Shown piece by piece: positions 43,201-55,300 of a stretch of DNA of 64,000 nt (its first letter is position 1; each line of letters begins with the position of its first letter). Below the pieces are notes generated by a model. The model saw nothing but the letters and a program-made list of their open reading frames with translations. It searched no databases and had not been told where the DNA came from. Made by a program: the position numbers and the translations under genes. The DNA lies in contig OX387603.1 of NCBI GenBank assembly GCA_947568835.1, positions 13,354,651 through 13,418,650 of the forward strand. The letters are read 5' to 3'. The stretch is from Protonemura montana. Lineage: Eukaryota > Arthropoda > Insecta > Plecoptera > Nemouridae.

Positions 43201-46200
43201 AATGCACTTTCATAATTAACTTCACTGCAAGCCGCAAGAATGTGCGAGTACAGAATGATAATTAATTATGTTATTTCCATCTCTTCCAATATGTGTACTC
43301 TTGTCTTATCTTATAATGACTCTTGTCTTACGTAATACCGAACTACCATAAAGCTAACGATCAACTGTCTTCGTTAAAAATGGCCTCCATGCTACTAGAT
43401 GGAGTCACAGTCGCTTAAACGGTTAAGAAATTTCACTCTGTTATTTTTCGCAGATTACTCGCATTTGAGACTAATTTACGCGCAATTAATCTCTATTAAT
43501 CCAAACCTCAACGATCGACACACATGTATCGATATTTGGAATCGTAATTATGTAATTGAAGAGGTTTGTAAAAAAACCGGCCGCAAGCGCTATCAGGTGG
43601 CACATACCGTCACCACGTGTTGCCGACTCGTTCGCTGACTATCACCTCAATGCTTTGAGTTGATTTTTGAGTTGGCATTGCCTTGATTTCATCGCTATTT
43701 ATTAACTGTAACCTCAAACCACGAGTTCCAATCGGACATAATGGCAGACAGTAATTAACCAACAAAAAGACTTTCCAAGCATGTGGATGTAACTTTGAAT
43801 CCCTGCGAAACATGTGAGTTTGATAAGTGTGCGCAAATTTGTCACATGTCCGCAGAGAGATATTGTTTGTATCCTTCACATACGATGCGGACAAGCACTA
43901 CAAGAGCAGGAACCACATTTGTACGCAGAAATGTAGGTAGTTGCATAATTAATTACATTGTGTTAATTCCAGTAGATGATCTGTTCGATACAGATCCACC
44001 TCGGTACGGTTCGGCGCTGGATTAATTAAATGTGTCAGAATTGTAGACGTGTATTGAAGTCGCCAGGGATGGAGCTGTGAAGCCCTGGAAATAGCCAGTG
44101 GTGATTAGAGGAATTTACAGTGTAGTGATGAGGGTTGCCCCCCCACCCCCCTTATATCAACCAATTTCTACGTTTAGAAATCCTGGAAGCGCTGAGCTCA
44201 ACATTTTTAATGCGTCTAGGTGCCAATAAGGCTAAAAACTTGCACCCCTTCCGGACATAAAATAAATCATAAATTTCTTCGTCTAGAGGGCAAGAAGAAA
44301 TGTAAATTTATCGAGTGAAACTGGGGTTTTCATTCGTATTTTTTTCGTGGGCAAGCGATTTTTATTTAAGCGATTTGTTTTCTAAAAAAAAATCACGCTA
44401 AACAAAATGTGATTGTAAAAGAATAAGTGTAACAGAATATTTGACGCAGCCCTGTTAGCGGCAAACAGCAACCGTGGTTTTCCCTTTCCGAAAACTATCG
44501 TCCCCGCTTAAAATTAACAAATAAAACCGAGGGTACACGTACGTCTACCGTCTACACCACTGGGTACTGACCACGAGTGAGCTAACTCAAATTGGAATCG
44601 ATTTATAAACGAATTGGGTACTTACCTATCATGTATAAAAGCTTGCGTGTTGAAATATCCTGCGAGCTCAGGCTTAGCGCAGTAATTGAATGCTGGTCGA
44701 TGAACGCAAGCGAAAATAATTAGCTGAACAAAAGTCCACGTTCCACGGGCACATCGAAGCTTTTATTGAATCTGCTAACATTAATTTCAATTTCATCGGA
44801 CAATGCGGGGAAATCGATGCCTTGCACTTGAACTTTTTCGTAAATTACAGTTGCAAAGTTGGTGTAAGTGATTCATTTGGGGTGGTAGAGCGAACTGGTG
44901 ACTCTCATTAAAAGTCTCATAAAACCTCATTACAATTTTAGTAATACAATCATAATTAGGTATATCTTCTTCAACGAGAGCGTAGTAATGATAAAGCTGA
45001 TTCAATCAGAGTATAACTTATGTTACTTAAAGGAGTAAAATAATTAGACTAAAGTATGCGTGCTGAGTGATAGGAAGATCATTTAATTAGTTTCGTGCTG
45101 GATCGCAGATTTCAATGAGGCTAACCAGCACCAAAACGACACATAATCATGATTAATATCGCGTCCGGGACAACAATGCCAATGAAAGAGGGAGAGAAAG
45201 AAGCTGCTTTCCGTCCTCCCCTTTTCGTCATTAGGAGTGGTCTGAGCGGAGCAACGAGTAGGTAAACGACCACATTCATTATTTAGAAGAACACAAACTT
45301 GATGGATCGAGTGCTTGATGGAAGAAAACTTCGCAAGCCTTACAAATTGAGTTCTTATGGAATTATGTTGTGAAACATTATACAGCGTCGACTTTACTTG
45401 CTTTGTCCTTTGTGACTAGCAATGCGAACTCATCATTCATCGGTAAAAATCTTCAGGTAACCTAACTACAGGTAACCTAAAACTAAAGCGCTAAATAAGA
45501 GCATAGACATCCCATTCGCGATTAACTAATAACTTGCACGGGTATCAGATGATCGAGTTCTGACACCTATAAGTAATATGACCTTGTTCAACGTCTCTTT
45601 ATAGTCTTGTTGCCAATAAGGTAAGGTTAGCTCCCAATTTGCGTCGCTGGAACTCTAGTGTCTAAACCTAATTGCCAACCAGACTTCTTAACTATACCTT
45701 TTGCAGTTCACCGATATACGATTTACATTTGAATTTCGATTAATGTTATAGCCTCATTCACGTTTCTAGCGTCCTGGTATTGCTGGTGCCAGATTCTACA
45801 GCCTATGAATTGTTTATGATGCTGTTTGTGAGGTAGGTGTGATAACAACTTCTACTTGGCCAAGAGCACTTAGACCTGACGGCAATGCCAAAAGAAGTCA
45901 ATTGATCTTCTAATACCGATCTTTGTGGGTTGTTCCAGAACCGGAACGACCACCCGTTCCAGGAATAGATCGAATCTATTATTAAAACTCGTACACGTAT
46001 GTAAATTAATTATCAATATCAATATCGTAATGTTATGTTGCAACTATCAACAAAGGCTTATGTTTTAAAATGTGTTTTGAGTTTGAGTCTATGGGGTACT
46101 GAAGTGGTATTATATAGTTGCGAAATTTAATTTAAATTTTAAATTCTCGCGATGGGCAGAATATTTGCAATTTAAATCAAAAAAGATGAACGAGATTACA

Positions 46201-49200
46201 TGCCTCCTTGCTCGAGATTGAGGGGATGTGACGCAGTATAGCGACATTGGAATCAGAGTGGCTGTGGGTATTCACAGCCTTGTGGTTCCATTCCTTGAAG
46301 ATCTGTCATAAATTCACTAAAAACCCCTTAAAAAAAACCTTGGCCAATTAGCCCAATTATTACATTTTTATAAAAATAAAATATATTCTAATATTTTATG
46401 TTAGTGAAGACTTTCGCAGTGATTTTATTATTGATTCTATTATTGAACGAGCTCATGTCATTGGCTGTACCTAAATGTGATCCAAGAGCAAATAAAAATA
46501 AACAACAAACCAAATAAAGCAAAACCAGCACCAGTTTTAGATCGGGGTTCGTATCCCCGGTTGGACACCAACTTTTGAGAAGTAAAATGGTATAACAGTA
46601 CTTTTTGTGAATACAGTTAATTGAGGTAGAATGGAAATACACTCGAACCGTCGATGGTAAATGAAGAAGATACCATAAAAAACACCAATTTAAAAGTGTC
46701 ATTTTTACCCATTACATGAGAGATATACACTCCTGTAACGAGCCCTGTATAACATGGTTCGTCGTCCCATCGAAGAGCACCGGATCGTAAGGCATGTGAG
46801 ATTGTCACTGTCTCTTCCTGCTCCGACGTATCGTGACCTGGCGTGTCTGGCAGTTAATACGATCTAAGGTGACCTATGACCTGGCACCGTGTTAAAACTG
46901 ACCTATGACCTGCTCGTTACAAGTCACCATCAGCTGCCAGCGCCCGGTCGTTGGCAAGGCCCTGTCCAACTAGCGGAAGAAATCAAACGCGGGAAGGAGG
47001 AGACGGTGCATATAAAACCAAAGTGACAACGTACCCGCTGCTTTTACGGGTTTTTCTTGACCCAGCAAGTTGATGTTACTCTGGCGTGACGGGTTGTGGT
47101 TGGAAATATTTAACAGTAGGTTAACAAAAAAACTGTCCAGAGACCGCAACGTTTGTGAAGTGTTGAGTCTGTATTTGATTTTTTTTTTGCATCTTAGAAA
47201 AAGTTGGAATGTTTTGAGCAGAATTTTAGCAAGCAGAGCCACATACCAACAAAATGAATATCACAATGAAAAATAGATTCGTATTGGTCAAATTCAAAGC
47301 TGAAATGTACGCAAATGGAAATTATGAAAAGCGTTCCGAAAGAGTTTTTCGAGCTCATTATCCCATTATAACAAATACTATATTTAATATTTCGATGACC
47401 TAGATATACCCAAAGTTGCGAACTAATATTTAATGGTAAACTTCTCAACGGAATACGCTCAAGAAAACTTTGGTCTTACCCGATTAAATCTTCGTCAAAT
47501 TCTCGTCAACTGGAGCCGTGGCTCCTAGTGGATTAGACATTAGCGTCGCTCCTAGCTCGCAAAAAGTTGAGGGCTTGTACATTGATCATCGAAAACAGCG
47601 GCCAATACCGGGGCGACACATCCATTACTAAACCCATCGACAGCACAGTAAAAAATAAACACACTTGACAAGCCTTAAAATATCATTTTCTATAGCGTTT
47701 ACACATCACAGCTCTCAACAAAATAGTCGATTTTGAAAATTTCCTATCGCTACATTTCCGAAAACGAATTACTCTTAATTGGTTTTACACACGCGAGTTT
47801 TCTCTCATTACCGTAGACGTCAATCACGCGTTGCGTTATCATTGATCAATACAACAATGCATTTGCAACCCCTGAAAAAGCGAGTACATGTATGGTATTA
47901 CGCGATACCAACACTTAAACTGGCAACGCCCGTAATTACGTGTCACATTGCTGCGTATAATTTGAAATCATACAAAAAAAATAACGGTAAAAATGGTCGA
48001 TTGTGCAGCATTAACTCGATATTTTATCGATTAAAATGCATGGAGATCGGCAATTTTAACTACAACTGATGGTTATTTTCCAAACCTTCATCAACATTCA
48101 ACTTAAGTTTTGGATACTAAGTAAAAATCAGATTTCTCAACCAGCTCAGAAACACTGTCATGAAATCGAAAATCTGCCATAACGGACGTATCTTCAATTA
48201 GATTCCAATTAAGCAATAATTGTCAGTATTGATTGTGTGGATAAGAATAAGATTGGCTTGATTTGTAACAGTCGCGTATATTTACTTTCCAAATGGGGAT
48301 ATCAGATCGATCGTCAACAACGGCGTAGAGCACGTCGGGCTCATTTTACGGTTTTCCACAAAGATTTTTCTCCCTGTCTCGTGAAGATATCATCGAGTGC
48401 AACAGACCAACAGTTTCGACTCTCAACAGACAGCTGAAAGCTAATTGGTCGACGCGCCTTGATTGGGGTTGATCTCTTCGTATACGTTCACAGTCTACTC
48501 GACGCTTGTGTCGTGAACCGACTTTGTTTAAAAAAGGACATGGGTTTGATTTGTAATACTTTGCATGTCTAACCTGTTGCGCAAGTTCTTGGATGCGATA
48601 GTTGTTTTGTCTTGCTGTCGTTAGAGAGAATTTGCCAACGTAAACCTAAAAATTATCTTTTCAATCTAAAGGAATCTACGGATGATTATTCGTTTTGTTG
48701 ATTTTACAGTGCCAGACCGAATGGATTTCGGGGTTCAGGTACAGGTGAGATTCTGCCAACCAGGGACTCATTTTGAGTTGTGGATATTCCATCATGAAGG
48801 GAAATCATGACATTTTCGGATTCTGGATTATTTTGAATAAATTCTATGCATTTGAAAAAAGTCTATCAGAAATTCCATTACAACTTTAGAGCAGCTTCCA
48901 GAGTCGATGAGGTCAATTTGCCATCCATTGGAAAATGCGGCACTATACATTACATTGCTATTCTAGTACTCTCTAATTTGGTACTCGTTCGTTCTATTCT
49001 CGAAATTAAATTTTACCAATTTCGGTACAATCTTTGGTACGAAACAACGGAGTCAAAAAACGTACCGCAGTGACTTGATGCCTATTGACATTTTTTTTCT
49101 GAATTTTTAGAACGAAAATTCCACCGCTAGAAAAATGTTGCCTGTTATTACTTGTTATAAAATACGTGTACGTAACTCATTCCCATAACATACACAACAC

Positions 49201-49270
49201 ATCAATGCTATGTTGATTTGTTTACCACTGTGTAAAGTAGCGTACTACCGTGGATATATTACACCCCCCT

Positions 49271-49301
<31 letters not shown>

Positions 49302-52300
49302 ACCAACACACCCCAACCGGTCGGAAGTTTTGTGAAGCACGAACACGTGGAAAAATCTGTGAAGCAGGAAATATAAACCCATCCGACCAGTCGTATTAGT
49401 TGCGAGGAAAAGAAATGAGAAGCAAGTCGCGACGAAATGAAAGAAAACGTGCCGCAGCCGTATTAATATCGTGAAACACAATTATACGTCAAGAGAGTGA
49501 CGTCGGCGTCGGCGTGGGCGTCGCGACGCATTGGAGGGGGAGATAGGGACGGCATGTTGTTGATATTGCATCTGTCGGGCTCACGGCGTGATCATCTGGT
49601 TGGGGTAATGTTGGTTCAACATTGACAAAGTTCGCATCCAAGGAAGAATTTCGTGTTGAATGGGGGGGGGGGGGGGGGGGGGGGGGGGAGGCTGTACAGT
49701 CAGGAAACCTCTGACAAAGGCGAAAAGTTATATTGACGGTGTATTTTTTTTTATATTTTCTAAGAAATTACCGCTATGGTTTCTGAAAAGGGAAGAATTC
49801 CATAAGCGGTATCGTTTATGAAGGACAGAAAGTAATTAATTGGGTATTATGATTTATATACCCGTGGTAACATAAAATAGCCGAGTTGAGGAGCTCTGTC
49901 AATCGATATCAGCACATCCAAGGCTACCAAATGTAGTGCCTATACCATTAAACTTCCTGTGCTTCGGTCGTAATATTAAAATTTGGTAAAAGAAATAGTT
50001 ATTTTAGAAAATGTCAGTGTGTTTTCTGTCAGGAAAAAAAATACACTCGAATGTATGTCATCGTAATGCGCCAAAGATCACTTAAAATTGGCTGCATTGT
50101 GCAAGGCATGGTTGCCAGCAATGTTTCTCGCTCATATACGAGACCATGTTCTTGGATTTAATCAATCTTAAGTGTTGAGCCTGATTTTCGGCTCGTGATT
50201 CTTCACAGGCAGAATCTATTCTCACGAGAGCGTCGTTAAAATCCATTGCAATCTCTGGAACTTTCGTTACATGCATCTCAAGTGCATTTTAGAGACGTTG
50301 TTGGAATCTTAAACCAGTACTCACCGGCAAGATGTCTCTCCGACTGTGAACGAGGTTGAGTAGTGTTCTGTAAAGAAAGGAAAAGCAAAGTTATTAGCAT
50401 CCCTAACAGCCTGCATAATTCGTGTTTATTTTCTGGTCATCAGTTCTCAGAGAGCCCGCGGGAGAAGATACCATTCTATTTCCACCCCAGCATTCTTATC
50501 ATCTCATGAATGTAATTTCAGTTAATATTTTAGTGGCGGGATTGAAAAACATTTATCATATTTGCAAAATAATTCCCAAGATTGTTATAATTGACAGAAA
50601 AGTTCTTATAATAGTTCGCAAAACAACATAGTTTAGCACAAAAACACTTTTAAAACGTAAGGAAAATGGCGGATAGTGTGTGAGTGTTTTTTTTTTTAAT
50701 AACAGTTGCCCCACACGTCACCCCAAAGCGACAGGTGGCGCCTGTGTCGGTAAAGGATTTTATCTTGATATCATCTATTATCATCATCTATGATTGCAAT
50801 CATAGCAATTATAGCAATCATAGCTATCATCTATGATAAAAATTAAAAATGAAATGCAAAAGCTCCAAACACTACAAAACAAAGCATTGAGAACAATTAC
50901 AGGCAGAGGAAAAATTACAACAAAAAAACTGTTAGAAGAATTAGACTTAATGAGCGTACAAGAGACAACTAAATATAATGTGTTCATTTTAATACTAAAG
51001 ATAAGGAAAGGATTGATGCCTGAAGATATTTCAGAAAGATTAAATTTGAATGTAAGTAGCAGAGAAAACATCATAGGTAAAGAAAGGGGACATATCACTG
51101 TTGAATATTTTAAAGGTAATAAATATAGAAGTAGCATAGCGTTTAAAGGAATGTAAATTACAATTGTTTACCAGAAAAAATGAGAAAATTAGGCATTGAA
51201 AAGTGTAAGTTAAAGAAATTATTGATAGAAGACAGGGAAGAAAGTATATTAGTATCTAGCAAAACTGAACAACTTTATGTTTATTGATTTTGTACAGGAT
51301 CCCAATGTAAAACGATTATATAATTGTACCTATGTTATTATCATTATTTTATGCGTGAGCATATTTCATGTGAAAATGTATTTCAAAATAGCGATCTGCT
51401 CAAATATAAAATTACATACATGTATATGCATATAACGAAAGCAAAAATTTGACAGCTGACTTCTAAGAAATATGTTAAAGTCCTAGGGCTAATCAAGATT
51501 ACTTGTTAATTAGCAATGAAAGATACATAATGGATAATCGCATTAACTTCATAGGTGGCGACCAAACAGGTTAAAATTATGCTTCATTTAAAATCACAAT
51601 CTCTTACCTGTGTGTAAGAATGTGCATGGCGGATTCAATGCCAACTATAATAATTGTAATCTCTCAATGTTGGTGAGTGTCAGCATCTAAGATATGTCCT
51701 TAGCTACCACTTTGTATATTGGAAATCACTTAAAATGCAGACACGTGTAAAGATAAAAGGGTACGCTTGATGATTGCCAGAAGGGAACATTTTAATCCAT
51801 AGTCCAACGAATTAAATTTTAGCGTTGAGTTTATATGTAAAGTTAGAGGGTCAGCGATAATGTTAAACTTTATGCTGAGAAAAGGAGCCAGTAACGTGTG
51901 GTAACTTTAGGTGCAACCCGATGGCGCTTGCGGCCGTCATTTTTAAGAAAATCACTACAACTAAATAATTACGTTTCAAAATATCGATACGTGTACATAA
52001 ATCGTGAAGTTTAGAACTAATACAGATTTATTGAACGTAAACCAGTCTAACATACTGGTTATCTTCTAGAAATAACGAAATAGTGACTCCACCAAGTAGC
52101 ATCCTTCATTTTGTCAGTAAAGTAGTTATTTGTTGGCCATTTTACTCGAAAACAATTTAACATTAGCGCCATGGTAGTAAATTTTAGTGTCGATGCGGTG
52201 GGCTAGTTATTTCGGAAGAGAGCTATTCCACTTTCAAATGAGAGCAAGTTGTGCATTTTTAAGAGCACGTGTGAGCTTCTGTATTGAATCAATCGAGTCA

Positions 52301-55300
52301 ATCATTGGCGAGCGAAAATAAAAAGACACAGAGCGAAGAAAATGTGCATACGGTTATGCCAAATCAGATCGTGGTAAAGTCGGCCACTCATAAAATAACA
52401 CGATAGCCTTTTTACCTATAACTTCATTAATCACGTCAGTTTAACGTCAGAACAATAGCCTATAAATAATAACTCAACATTTTGGCTCTTCAGGTCACGC
52501 ATAGTTATGACTAATGATATGGATTCTATATCGATCAAAAGTCACTCTGATTTGATTTTACCTTTACAAACACAGCCGAAGCGTTAATGAGCACCAAGAT
52601 CGGTTCCATAGATAAAAATCATAGAGTCAATTTATATAAAAAAGTGATCCGTGCCGCAAAAAGGTTAGTTTGCAAGTTGAAATACATGAAAATAATAGTA
52701 ATCCGTCACCTCGTGTTGCCATTTACTCGTTTGTCTGTCATACAATTTAATTGTCGTTCACCTTCTTACGTCCAGCATCTAACTGCAATTAATTTATTTT
52801 TAGCCAACACGAGTGAGACGTTGTTAGACTTCGCGAATGCACAGATTCATTCGCAGATAAATTGCCGACGGTAGCTGCCCCAGGTGAAAAAAAAAATCAT
52901 GCACTATTATATCTTTCTCTCTCTCGCTTCTGTCTCTATTAGTTTCTGTATTTACCTAAGCTTTTAATGATTGCTACCATCGGAGTATTTGCATTGTCTG
53001 CAAGTTACCATGCAGGTCCAATTCTAGAAACAAATAGCAAGCAAATACACGAGCGAACATTTTAAAACTCGACCAAAAACTAGAGCCGGTGAAATATCCC
53101 AATGCAACGGCATTGACAGCTGAGAAACTAGCGCAAACAAATGACCAATTCGTCTACCGAGAGTTTAAAACTGACCTCACATGAGTTTGTTAGAGAGACA
53201 ACTCCATTCGGCGCAATAATTAATTGCAAAGTTTCCAATTAATTTTCGCCAAAACTTTAAAGTACAGACTCTGTGATTTTGCTGCAATATTCTATAATTA
53301 TAGACGTGAGGTTTCACATTTGAGTACAAACGCCATGATATGCGATAATTGGGCAAACGTTATTGAAATATGTCGCGAGCGCGCACGCTTCACTGATGCC
53401 GACACTGAAGGTCATTATACAAAATATCAACGTTGATTAGTGTAGTTATGAAACCAAAGAGTGTCTTACCCTTTTCTTGTGCTGTCCGTCTCCCTTCTTC
53501 TCGCCGATTCCCCCGAACACAGCAGGTTTCTTGACGAGTAAGGGCGCCGATGACGACTTGTTCCCGAGTTCCGTGGGTAGCGGCGTTGTGTTTAACTTCA
53601 GGGACGCCGTCGAGGGCGAAGGGTGCTCTTGGTAGGTGTCGTCCAGGGTGGTGTTGGGGCTGGGGGTAAGTCGTAGGTGCTGGGGCGTCACGGCGAGACA
53701 CTGTGGTCGAATCTAGAAGAGGATAAGTTCGATCCGTAAAATAAAATAAAAAAAATTTCCCGCAGTTCATACGTATTTACCTACCTCATACCTGTAACCT
53801 CCTGTTCATACCTGTAACTGATTTAAATAATTTGGTGATGTCATGGGGATGACGACGGCAATGATGAACCTAACCTAGCCTAGAAGGGAGGGGAAGCTTG
53901 GTGCTGGCACGTAGCCTACTACTGTAGAAGAGCAGTAGGGGGACCACCAGCTTAACTTCTCTTCTGAAGGACGGTACAACGCGAACAACAAGATTCCTCC
54001 GCAAATCCATGCTGTCGAGAGATACCGAAGGCGAAACTGCACCCAAAGAGGTACTTAGACAATCATTCTCTTTTACGAAAAGCGAAGCAAGCGACAAAAA
54101 TGACACTAAAAGTTATCAATGAGAAAAAAAATGGCCGCCAAAGTAAAAATTGGTGTCTTACTGCTCTTGGCCGCGGCATCGGCAACGAGTTGGCGCCCCC
54201 ACTGATGTCCGAATCGAGTCCATCAGGAGTGGTTGTGGTCGTATCGTCCAGACCACTGGACGAGTCCGCAGGACGAAGGTCTTCGTTGGAGGTGTCGTCC
54301 AGACTTCGCGAGTCACCGTTCTCTCCCGTCGACGTCTGCGTCTCGACGTTTTCGCGTCGGATCCATACCTCCTGATCCTTGAAGGACGGCCCTCGAGGAG
54401 GGCGACCGAGGGGCCGCTTGCGAAGTCTTTCCCATGTTTCTTTTCGACGTGCCTTGCTACCAACGCCGGCTGAAAAAGTCGTTAAAAACATTTGAAAAAC
54501 CTTTGCCATAATTGTTGTGGTAAATCATAAAAAACCACTTGGTGCATCCTTCGTTATTCGACTACTTTTATCCTTCCAAAAATGTATTTTGAAAATGACT
54601 GGCCTTTCAGATTTCTTGCAACATCAACCGATATGCTCTAATGACTTACGAGTCATTTTTAGGATGATTATTGATATTATCCTGAAAATACTTTACAGAA
54701 CGTCACCAGGATAGTTTGTCGCTGTTGTTCAACACACCAAAAAGCCGTACTCCTGTTCTATCATGTTTCTGAATAATTGCTTCTGGAGCAACGTATTTTC
54801 TCAGGAAGACTTACCAGATTTATTGCGAGGTGGAGACGCCGTACCGATTCCCGATTCGGGCTCCTCGTCCCTCTCCGGCGACTCCCCAGAGCCGGGCGGC
54901 GAGCTGGACAAGAGTGAATCGCGTGAGCTGAAGTCACACCCAAAGTCTTCAGTGTTTCTCAGCGAACCAGGAGACTCCATCGAGCTGACGTAGTCCTCAA
55001 AGTCCTTCGGCGATGCCGAGGAGGAGGACGACGAAGACGATCGGTTGTCATCGTCGAGGGTATCAGAGTCCGGGGAATGAAGAAGTAGGGAGGAACAATC
55101 GGACACCCAGGTGAAAGAAGAGCTTCGCGACATGCCGGGAGATGTCTGGGTGCCGGCATCTATCGGGCAAAGCGTCCCGTCCGGTTGGTGACCTGCAGGA
55201 AAGAGAACGTCTCACTAGTGCGCCCAAAAACTGTGCCAATTTACCTCACAGACCTGTTCCTCAAGACACATACAGTAGTAATTACCTGCGGCGCCAATCG

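Larger units (their letters stand above)
3908..50324 (-). other. giant 46.4-kb intron of cv-c
   Basis: Defined by the donor after the microexon (GTGAGT) and the acceptor before the first SAM exon (TTGCAG). It is AT-rich and carries most of the mobile elements and simple repeats of the window, plus two plus-strand coding-like islands. Its parts are described separately below. Confidence 0.8.
46581..50324. other. intron end next to the microexon, with C27 and G27 runs
   Basis: Holds the DR1 motifs (46.87-46.91 kb), a plus-strand ATATAAAA at about 47011, a run of 27 C at 49271-49297, the GCGTCG patch at 49500-49530 and a run of 27 G at 49662-49688. No gene is supported on either strand. Confidence 0.5.
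50368..53469 (-). other. intron of 3.1 kb with a repeat cluster
   Basis: From left to right it holds a family A copy, a LINE ORF2 fragment and a family B copy. The rest (52190-53469) is AT-rich sequence without a supported gene. Confidence 0.7.

Noticed and set aside
54063..54509. Reading the whole 148-codon minus frame at 54063-54509 as one exon starting at its ATG
   Set aside because: Splice consensus and phase place the exon at 54162-54469; the flanking codons are intronic.
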